Shown here piece after piece: positions 25,811 through 32,742 of a stretch of DNA of 64,000 nucleotides. Below the pieces are notes generated by a model. The model worked only from the letters and a program-made list of their open reading frames with translations. It did not search any database and was not told the origin of the DNA. Source of the stretch: Bacteroidota bacterium (lineage in GTDB: Bacteria > Bacteroidota > Bacteroidia > Chitinophagales > BACL12); the NCBI GenBank assembly GCA_016706865.1, contig JADJIS010000002.1, positions 1,054,001 through 1,118,000 of the forward strand. Reading direction: 5' to 3'. A program made the translations under genes and the position numbers. The stretch's first letter is position 1; the number at the start of each line of letters is the position of its first letter.

Positions 25811-26376
25811 CACTCGAAGCAATAATTATCATCCCGTCAAACTGCCCACTGCCACTGTTTACTGCCCACTCGATTCAAATCTTTCTTTTTCTAAAATTAA
25901 TATTTCACTCGAAGCAATAATTATCATCCCGTCAAACTGCCCACTGTCCACTGCCCACTGTTTACTACCCACTCGATTCAAATTTTTCTTTTTCTAAAAT
26001 TAATATTTCACTCGAAGCAATAATTATCATCCCGTCAAACTGCCCACTGCCCACTGCCCACTGTTTACTACCCAATCGATTCAAATTTTTCTTTTTCTAA
26101 AATTAATATTTCACTCGAAGCAATAATTATCATCCCGTCAAACTGCCCACTGCCCACTGCCCACTGCCCACTGTTTACTGCCCACTCGATTCAAATTTTT
26201 CTTTTTCTAAAATTAATATTTCACTCGAAGCAATAATTATCATCCCGTCAAACTGCCCACTGCCCACTGCCCACTGTTGACTCCCCATTCGATTCAAATT
26301 TTTCTTTTTCTAAAATTAATATTTCACTCGAAGCAATAATTATCATCCCGTCAAACTGCCCACTGCCCACTGTTGA
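25811..26376. repeat. Six-copy ~103-base minisatellite with internal heptamer array
   Basis: Copies begin with CACTCGAAGCAATAATTATC at 25811, 25906, 26009, 26112, 26222 and 26325. Spacings are 95, 103, 103, 110 and 103 bases. Each copy has a constant part and an inner run of 7-base ACTGCCC / ACTGTTT units, and copy lengths differ by about one heptamer. The last copy runs to within a few bases of the stop codon of the NfeD-like gene (26381). There is no gene in 25755-26380. Confidence 0.95.
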
Positions 26377-26380
26377 CTGC

Positions 26381-27757
26381 TCACTCCCCCTTCCTCACGA
26401 TCAAATAATTATTCATCACCGCAACCACCTTCACCACTTCCCCTTTCGAAATAAATTCTCCGTCGCTTTGGCCGTCGTACCATTCGCCGTTAATTTCAAT
26501 TTTTCCTGCGGGACGAAGATCGCTCATTGCTATTCCGATTTTGCCGATAAAATCGGATGGTACATTAAAGATGGTTGAATTATATCCTTCACTGTGATTT
26601 TCGGATGTTTGAAGTGATAATGTTTTAAATAGTTTGGAACGCGTAAATCTTCCGAAAAACGCGAACATCACTGCTAAGGAAATTACGAAAGAACTTAAAA
26701 CTATTAATAATGATGTTGTGATCTCTCCATCTCCACTCATTTCAAAATTAAATCCTACATTTTTTACCATTGCCAATACCAATGCCGAAAATGTAAGTAC
26801 CATGCCGGCAATTCCCGTGACGCCGAATCCGGGGACGACAAATATCTCGAGAATAATTAATATTAATCCGATGATAAAAAATAATATTTCCCAGTTTGCT
26901 GCTAATCCTTCCACATATAAAGGAGCAAAATAAAGTAAGGCTGCAATTACTGCAATTACCAATGCAAATCCGATACCCGGTGATTGTAATTCAAAATATA
27001 ATCCCAGAAAAATAAAAGTGATACATAATCCGCGAAGCACTGGATTTAATAAAAATGCCATTACTTTATCCATTCCTGTTGTTTCATATTCGGTGATCTC
27101 GTAGTTGGAGATATTTAATTTTGCTAACAGGTCTTCAACGGAATTTACTTCCCCTTCGCAATAATTAAATTTAATTGCTTCTGCAGTGGTGAAGGTTAGA
27201 ATTTTATTGGAGTCGATAATTCCCGGAACTGCACCACCTCCCTGCACCATTGCTTCGGCAATTTCAGGATCGCGGCCATTTGCCTCGGCTGTGGAACGCA
27301 TAATTCCTCGCATATATGCCTGATATTTTTCATCCACTACATTTCCTTCCTGATCAACTACACTGGCGGCTCCAATTTTAGCGTAAGGCGACATATATAT
27401 GGAATCGCAGCTGATGGCAATCAATGCTCCTGCGCTCGCTGCATTATTTGTGATATAACACAGAACAGGGATAGGGCATCGCAATAATTTCACGTGAATG
27501 GTATCTCCTGCATCCAATAAACCACCATAACTATCAAGGCTCATAACGATATAATCGGCATTCATCTCCTTTGCTTCGCGAATGGCCCGGTCAACAATTC
27601 GCACGGCAGTTGGCATGATATCCTGGTGCAATTCGAAGTAATAGATCTTCTTTTTTGCGACAGCATTGCCCTGTGCAGCAGTTTGCGCCTGTGTGCATAA
27701 CAGTACACTTATAAAGGTAATGGTTAATAAGATGCGGCTCAAAATGCTTCTGTACAT
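26381..27757 (-). CDS. NfeD-family membrane serine protease (ClpP-like domain)
   Basis: The 458-aa protein has a signal peptide (to about residue 25), a ClpP-class serine protease domain (about 35-215: IVMSLDSYGGLLDAGDTI, nucleophile Ser in NNAASAGALIAIS, and a possible general-base Lys in DEKYQAYMRG), four to five membrane spans (about 235-375, including FFIIGLILIILEIFVVPGFG, the NfeD hallmark), and a C-terminal OB-fold domain (about 395-458, IGKIGIAMSDLRPAGKIEI). NfeD1b proteins cleave membrane-associated partners such as stomatin/SPFH proteins. No stomatin gene is adjacent. Confidence 0.93.
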   Translation of the reverse strand: MYRSILSRILLTITFISVLLCTQAQTAAQGNAVAKKKIYYFELHQDIMPTAVRIVDRAIREAKEMNADYIVMSLDSYGGLLDAGDTIHVKLLRCPIPVLCYITNNAASAGALIAISCDSIYMSPYAKIGAASVVDQEGNVVDEKYQAYMRGIMRSTAEANGRDPEIAEAMVQGGGAVPGIIDSNKILTFTTAEAIKFNYCEGEVNSVEDLLAKLNISNYEITEYETTGMDKVMAFLLNPVLRGLCITFIFLGLYFELQSPGIGFALVIAVIAALLYFAPLYVEGLAANWEILFFIIGLILIILEIFVVPGFGVTGIAGMVLTFSALVLAMVKNVGFNFEMSGDGEITTSLLIVLSSFVISLAVMFAFFGRFTRSKLFKTLSLQTSENHSEGYNSTIFNVPSDFIGKIGIAMSDLRPAGKIEINGEWYDGQSDGEFISKGEVVKVVAVMNNYLIVRKGE

Positions 27758-27947
27758 GGTTTATCAATTTACTTTTGCATGTGAATAATTTGTTAATAAA
27801 TAATAAGTTCACAAAAATACAAGTTATACAGATAGTCTCTCGTATGAATAGAAAGAAAACAAGAGCAAGTTCTGTAAAAATTGTCAGTCTTTAATTATTT
27901 AACGCAAAACGTAAAAATATATGGAGGCACTTTTACAAGATAAGAAT

Positions 27948-28823
27948 ATGAAAAGAATTTGTGCATTGATACTCGTCCTTTTATGGGCTTGGAGTGTAGT
28001 TGGAAACAATCCCGTACCGGGAGACTCCGTTGGAGTTAAAACTGTGGACGGCAAAACGCTAATAGTTTATAAAGTAAGTGCGGGTGAAACTGCATATGCG
28101 GTAAGTCGAAAATATGCCATTGCCTTTAAAGATCTTTCTGCAGCAAACAGCGGAGTTGATATGGGCGCTTTAAAAGCGGGTCAGGAAATTCTCGTACCCG
28201 GAAATTTTGCTGCTAAGGTTACTCCCGTGACAAAAACGGAGCCTGTGGTTACAAAAAATGAGGTTGTTGTAAATGAACCTATTGTTGAACCTAAAGTTGT
28301 AGAAACCGAACCGGAACCTAAAGCACATGTAATTGAAACACCGGTAAAAACAGAAACTCAGGCAGAAATAATTAAGGAAGAACCAGTTGTTGCTGCTGAT
28401 CCAGTTGCTGCTGATCCGGCAATGTTGTCGGAAGGTGATCTAACTGTTGAACCCGTTGTTGAAACCGCAGATAAAACAAAAACCTTTGCGCAATTATATG
28501 CGGGATATCTTTCAACAGATATGATCGCAACTTCAGAAAAAGGTGTGGCTACCTGGATAGAAAATAACGGAATTCAAACAGCGAATGATCGATTTTATGC
28601 GTTGCACAGCACAGCTCCAATTGGTTCGATAGTTAAGGTGCGCAATCTGATGAATAACAGAACCATTTATGCAAAAGTTATTGGCAGTTTAAGTGAAAGT
28701 GAAAAACAGGAAAAGGTTTTAATTAAATTAAGTGCGGGTGCGGCGGAAAGATTAAATGTGTTGGATAATCGTTTTGTAGTGGAAATGACCTACTATCTCG
28801 CAGAAGATAAGGCAATGAAATAA
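27948..28823 (+). CDS. LysM-domain protein with C-terminal double-psi barrel-like domain
   Basis: I start at the ATG at 27948 (MKRICALILVLLWAWS), which gives a signal peptide; an ATG at 27921 adds nine residues. A LysM domain follows (about 38-90: VYKVSAGETAYAVSRKYAI... LKAGQEILVPG), which binds peptidoglycan. A Pro/Val/Glu-rich linker (about 95-185) leads to a domain (about 190-285) with IGSIVKVRNLMNNRTIYAKV and LIKLSAGAAERLNV, which looks like the RlpA double-psi beta-barrel. It probably acts at the periplasmic cell wall, though lytic activity is not assured. A strong terminator follows. Confidence 0.82.
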   Translation: MKRICALILVLLWAWSVVGNNPVPGDSVGVKTVDGKTLIVYKVSAGETAYAVSRKYAIAFKDLSAANSGVDMGALKAGQEILVPGNFAAKVTPVTKTEPVVTKNEVVVNEPIVEPKVVETEPEPKAHVIETPVKTETQAEIIKEEPVVAADPVAADPAMLSEGDLTVEPVVETADKTKTFAQLYAGYLSTDMIATSEKGVATWIENNGIQTANDRFYALHSTAPIGSIVKVRNLMNNRTIYAKVIGSLSESEKQEKVLIKLSAGAAERLNVLDNRFVVEMTYYLAEDKAMK

Positions 28824-28844
28824 TAGTTCAATAAATGTGTGGAG

Positions 28845-28878
28845 AAAGCGGCGTTGTAATTAATGCCGCTTTTTTTAT
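28845..28878 (+). terminator. Rho-independent terminator of the LysM gene
   Basis: AAAGCGGC (28845-28852) pairs with GCCGCTTT (28865-28872), followed by a run of T to 28877. It begins 22 bases past the stop. Confidence 0.88.
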
Positions 28879-28927
28879 TGTTTCAAGCCGGGACTGCTGA
28901 GAGGAAGTGATTATAGGGTTTGTTTCC

Positions 28928-29102
28928 CGCAGAGTTGGCAGAGGTGCAGAGGACGCAGAGAATGAGTAATGAGTTATGAGTAAGGAGTTTACCCCGACAT
29001 CACATTGAACTTTTATGGCACCATGTAACTCATTGCTTCCTTGAAGTCATGAATTATGCTTCCAACGTTTACCAACTCATCACTCATTACTCATTACTCA
29101 TT
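28928..29102. repeat. Facing heptamer arrays AATGAGT / ACTCATT
   Basis: Four units AATGAGT, AATGAGT, TATGAGT, AAGGAGT (28961-28988) face four inverted units ACTCATC, ACTCATT, ACTCATT, ACTCATT (29075-29102), 86 bases apart. Before them 28928-28960 carries four GCAGAG motifs spaced 8-9 bases. No gene is seen in 28824-29181. Confidence 0.85.
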
Positions 29103-29129
29103 GAAGTTAACCCATCACTCGAAGCTTGC

Positions 29130-29155
29130 ATGATTCAAACAATAATTTGAATCAT
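29130..29155 (+). promoter_or_regulatory. Perfect hairpin upstream of the OmpA-like gene
   Basis: Ten-base perfect inverted repeat ATGATTCAAA / TTTGAATCAT with a 6-base spacer, 26 bases before the ATG at 29182. It could be an operator or a leader hairpin. Confidence 0.5.
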
Positions 29156-29181
29156 CAAAACGTTCAATACCAAATTCGAGC

Positions 29182-30681
29182 ATGAAAATCCATTTACTTC
29201 TCGCTCTTGCTTTTGTATACGTTTCTGCGACAGCCCAACAATTTAACAGGACCATTTATTTCGAAAACGACGAATCCGTTTTGGATGAAAGTGATAAAGT
29301 CGTCATAACAGAATTGGTAAATTTTTTAAAGAAGGATGATATTGAAATATCCTCCATAGAAATTTATGGATTTGCCGATACTTCTGCTTCTGTGAATTAC
29401 AATAAAACCTTATCGAAAAAAAGATGTGATGTTGTTTTTTCTGTAATGGAATCAAATATTCCTGTAGCGTTAAAAGATAATGTCACCATGCATTGGTTTG
29501 GCGAATTAAAGGAAGGTGATACTAAAAAAGATCTTCATTATTCGCAGCGATGTGTGGATGTATTTATTACCTATAAGGAAATTAAATCTAAAGATAATAT
29601 TTCTGAATTATTTGATCAACTGCGTACACCCACTCAAAAATTTAAAATTGATCCGACGAAGGATACGATTCTTATTGGAGAATCCGGAACTATTATCAGT
29701 ATTGATGCAGATGCATTTTATATACCAAAAAGTTGTGCTGGCGAAAAGGTTGATATTGTATTATTGGAGGCTTATGATCCTCTTTCAATGTATTTAAATA
29801 ACCTATCTACAATGTCGAATTCAAAACAACTGGAATCGGATGGCATGATATTTTTGAATGCACAATTGTGCAACAGAATATTAACAGTAAAGGAAGATAA
29901 ACCCTTAACTATCATGTTTCCAACTGCTGAACTTAAAGAGGAGATGCAATTATTTAGTGGAGTTAAGACGGAATCAGGAAATATTAATTGGGTGGTTTCA
30001 CAAAATGAACTTGCTCCATTTGCAGATTTTAAGGTTGAGGAACTGTTAAACAGATATCATTTTTATAACAAAAAATATATTGAACGCTGTCCTTTATTTT
30101 TCTGTCAGATCAAAAATTTAATTGGAATGGATTCAAGAGTTAATTCCACAAAAGTGGATGTAGGAAAGGTTGATTATGTAGCTTTTAACAAATATAAAGA
30201 TAGTATTTGTGCCGTTTATGGAGTGAGGAGTTATTACCAATTGTGCAAATTAATGGAAGAGCGGGAAAATAAAAATTTTGAATCAAAAATTGGGAGAGAA
30301 AACATAGCTGCAAGCGATTGGAGCTATTATATCACCAAAACTACTGATCTGGGTTGGATGAATTGCGATCGTTTTTTAGAGCTTCCTGAAAATAAAAGAA
30401 CTAATATTATTGTTGAACAGAAACCTGCTGATAATATAAATATAAGTTTAGTGTTTACGGAATTTAAAAGTATGATGGCAACTAATAATAACACCTTTGA
30501 AACTTATGGATTTGCCAATGTTAAAAAAGAAAGTAAGTGTTATGTTGTTGCCTTAAAATATGAGGATAAAAAGCCCTTCCTAAGCTTACAAAAAGTTACA
30601 ATTGCACCCGATTTGGTAATTAAACCGGAATTTAAAGAATATTCGATTGCCGAGTTAAAAAAGGAGTTGAGTAAGTTGTGA
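29182..30681 (+). CDS. Secreted protein with N-terminal OmpA-like domain
   Basis: The 499-aa protein has a signal peptide (MKIHLLLALAFVYVSATAQ), then an OmpA-type peptidoglycan-binding domain (about 22-130: TIYFENDESVLDESDKVVIT, EIYGFADTSASVNYNKTLSKKR with the usual Asp and Arg). The domain is at the N-terminus rather than the usual C-terminus. The remaining 360 residues are unknown; they start with a segment resembling surface-protein or cell-adhesion modules (DTILIGESGTIISIDADAF) and contain scattered Cys residues. It probably tethers something to the cell wall. A C-terminal T9SS domain is absent. Confidence 0.75.
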   Translation: MKIHLLLALAFVYVSATAQQFNRTIYFENDESVLDESDKVVITELVNFLKKDDIEISSIEIYGFADTSASVNYNKTLSKKRCDVVFSVMESNIPVALKDNVTMHWFGELKEGDTKKDLHYSQRCVDVFITYKEIKSKDNISELFDQLRTPTQKFKIDPTKDTILIGESGTIISIDADAFYIPKSCAGEKVDIVLLEAYDPLSMYLNNLSTMSNSKQLESDGMIFLNAQLCNRILTVKEDKPLTIMFPTAELKEEMQLFSGVKTESGNINWVVSQNELAPFADFKVEELLNRYHFYNKKYIERCPLFFCQIKNLIGMDSRVNSTKVDVGKVDYVAFNKYKDSICAVYGVRSYYQLCKLMEERENKNFESKIGRENIAASDWSYYITKTTDLGWMNCDRFLELPENKRTNIIVEQKPADNINISLVFTEFKSMMATNNNTFETYGFANVKKESKCYVVALKYEDKKPFLSLQKVTIAPDLVIKPEFKEYSIAELKKELSKL

Positions 30682-30711
30682 TTTTTACAAAATTTTGTGG
30701 TTATGAACTCT

Positions 30712-31505
30712 TAGAATGCAGATTTCATTGAAATTATATCCCTGCTTGTTTAATCCTCGGTTTGGGCTAAAGCCCGACATGGTGTACGAGCATTATCCCA
30801 CCGGCTGAAGCCGGGGGTTATTGGTAGATCATATGGGATTTTATAATCTAAATTGAGGATTCATTTTTTATATTGAAAGAATTAATTGTAAATAATCTCC
30901 TAATTTTTGTAATTTGTTATTTATTTCAATAGTTAGAATTTCGAGTATAATAGCCGCGGGTTTTAACCCGTGGATATATGATGTTAAAATTCCCGGTCTT
31001 TAGCCCAAACGGTGATTTTCAATGGGAGAAGTATAAGATTCAGATTGTGATTTTATGATTCAGATTCCATTGGAATTAAATTCCAACATGTTTAATCCTC
31101 AGTTTGGGCTAAAGCCCGGTATTGTGTGCGCCTATTATCCCGCCGGCTAAAGCCGGGGGTTATTGGCAAATTATATGAGATTTTAAAATCTAAATTGAGG
31201 ATTCATTTTTTATATTGAAAGCATTAATTGTAATTAATCTCCTAATTTTTTTAATTTGTTATTTATTTCAATAGTTAGAATTTCGAGGATAATAGCCGCG
31301 GGTTTTAACCCGTGGATATATGATGTTAAAAGTTCCGGGCTTTAGCCCAAACGGTGATTTTCAATGGGAGAAGTATAAGATTCAGATTGTGATTTTACGA
31401 TTCAGATTCCATTGCAATTAAATTCCAACATGTTTAATCCTCAGTTTGGGCTAAGCCCGATATGGTGTACGCCTACTATCCCGCCGGCTAAAGCCGGGGG
31501 TTATT
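30712..31505. repeat. Triplicate ~341-base repeat with GC-rich hairpins
   Basis: Three copies are anchored by TTTGGGCTAAAGCCC-type cores at 30761, 31103 and 31443 (spacing 342 and 340 bases); the third is truncated after about 100 bases. Each full copy has four hairpins: GGGCTAAAGCCC, CCGGCTAAAGCCGG, CCGCGGGTTTTAACCCGTGG and GGGCTTTAGCCC. The copies are nearly identical apart from point changes. No gene is seen in 30682-31682. Confidence 0.93.
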
Positions 31506-31515
31506 AGGGTGATAT

Positions 31516-31591
31516 CTTAAGTGCCCTACGAGAAGTAAGACCCTTACTGAAATAAAACAGTCCGGCTCTAACTAATATTGTGGCACTTAAG
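31516..31591. other. Inverted-repeat-bounded structured segment
   Basis: CTTAAGTGCC (31516-31525) and GGCACTTAAG (31582-31591) are perfect 10-base inverted repeats enclosing 56 bases with an inner hairpin GTAAG-ACC-CTTAC. It lies 92 bases before the gene at 31683 and could be a leader RNA structure or a small mobile element. Confidence 0.5.
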
Positions 31592-31682
31592 GATTAGATA
31601 TTTGATTGAATTCTGATTGAGGTATAATTAATTATCTTAGCATTTCAATTTGATGATTTCTATAAACCCTCAATTTTTTTTA

Positions 31683-32465
31683 ATGTCCCTAAATCCTTTT
31701 TCAGAACGTTACAAAAAACTAAACAATTCTGATCTATTGGATATTATTTCTAATCCGAAAGATTATCAAGATTTAGCCCTCGAAGCAGCAAAATTAGAAT
31801 TTGAAAACCGACAACTTACGGATGAGCAAAAAGAAGTAGCTAAATCGGAGTTATTCCTGAAATTAAATGCTAAAGAAGAAAAACGAAAACGATTAATGAG
31901 TATTGAGGAGAAATTAAAATATACCGGCGAATCAGTTTTTGAAAAATTTATTCCGGTAATGAGTAATCCCCGGCCTACCTTAAATAAAACAGATCGCATA
32001 ACAACCTTATTACTGATCATTTATTTAATTTACTTTATTTCTGAAATAAAATTATTACGGATTAATCTCAGCTATTATAATGAGGACCTTAAAATGGACC
32101 TGTTAACCTCATTGCCTCAACTCATAATGTTTCCAATTATTATTTTCCTATTCTGGAAAAGAAGGAAAAGTGGTTGGATATTAATGACAATTTTCTTTTC
32201 ATTTTGTGCAAGTGGTTTATTATTCTATTTTGTTTCTGAGCTTTTTAATCTGGTAGTAGAAAATGAAACTGATAATATATTTTCATTTTCTATAGCATTT
32301 GAATTTATTTTGCCATTTTGTATTCTCATTTTTATTTTTTGTTTTAGTTCATGGTACTTATGTAAAAAGGATTTGCGGGAAATTTATAAAATTGACCGGT
32401 TGGAGCAATTTTCAGCACTAATTTTTGGAATTGCCATTGCGTTATTAATAATAACATCAATATAA
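31683..32465 (+). CDS. Hypothetical membrane protein
   Basis: I start at the ATG at 31683 (MSLNPFSERYKKLNNSDLL); an ATG at 31650 adds 11 residues and is less likely. The product is about 260 aa. The N-terminal 90 residues are cytoplasmic and helical, with a segment (LSNSDLLDIISNPKDY-like, LALEAAKLEFENRQL) seen in many Bacteroidota membrane proteins that count or sense residues near the membrane. Four or five membrane spans follow (TTLLLIIYLIYFISEIKLL, LPQLIMFPIIIFLFW, and others). I do not recognise a function. It is followed by a terminator-like hairpin. Confidence 0.8.
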   Translation: MSLNPFSERYKKLNNSDLLDIISNPKDYQDLALEAAKLEFENRQLTDEQKEVAKSELFLKLNAKEEKRKRLMSIEEKLKYTGESVFEKFIPVMSNPRPTLNKTDRITTLLLIIYLIYFISEIKLLRINLSYYNEDLKMDLLTSLPQLIMFPIIIFLFWKRRKSGWILMTIFFSFCASGLLFYFVSELFNLVVENETDNIFSFSIAFEFILPFCILIFIFCFSSWYLCKKDLREIYKIDRLEQFSALIFGIAIALLIITSI

Positions 32466-32497
32466 TTTTTATTTGTATTTCTGTGGATTTAAATAAG

Positions 32498-32549
32498 ACC
32501 CTGATTAAAAAAGTGAAATCCTCAATAAAATTAATCAGGGTTCCTTTTT
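32498..32549. terminator. Terminator-like hairpin after the membrane-protein gene
   Basis: Perfect 11-base arms ACCCTGATTAA (32498-32508) and TTAATCAGGGT (32531-32541) with a 22-base loop, followed by TCCTTTTTC. Confidence 0.65.
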
Positions 32550-32652
32550 CAACCTTTACCAACCCTTCCTTCCTTTATTTCCTTAGACCCTTCACCTTCA
32601 ATTCTTCGAATCTTCTCCCTTCGAATCTTTTTTTATTGGTGAGACCCTCACT

Positions 32653-32672
32653 AAAAAAGTGAGAGCCTCACT
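32653..32672 (-). terminator. Terminator of glnN
   Basis: On the minus strand AGTGAG-GCT-CTCACT (32658-32672) is followed by TTTTTT. It duplicates the kdsB terminator at 25003-25021; a degenerate copy of the same hairpin (GTGAG-ACC-CTCAC) stands beside it at 32639. Confidence 0.7.
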
Positions 32673-32686
32673 AACCAGTGAAGCTC

Positions 32687-32742
32687 CCCTATTTCCTATG
32701 TCCTATTTCTTACTTCCTACTTCCTACTTCCTATTTCCTATT
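32687..32742. repeat. Heptamer array TCCTAYT (8 units) containing the glnN stop
   Basis: Eight contiguous 7-base units: CCCTATT, TCCTATG, TCCTATT, TCTTACT, TCCTACT, TCCTACT, TCCTATT, TCCTATT. The TAG stop of glnN (32738-32740, minus strand) lies in the last unit. Confidence 0.92.

Noticed and set aside
25811..26376. CRISPR array
   Set aside because: The repeats are about 100 bases and tandem without unique spacers, and no cas gene is nearby.
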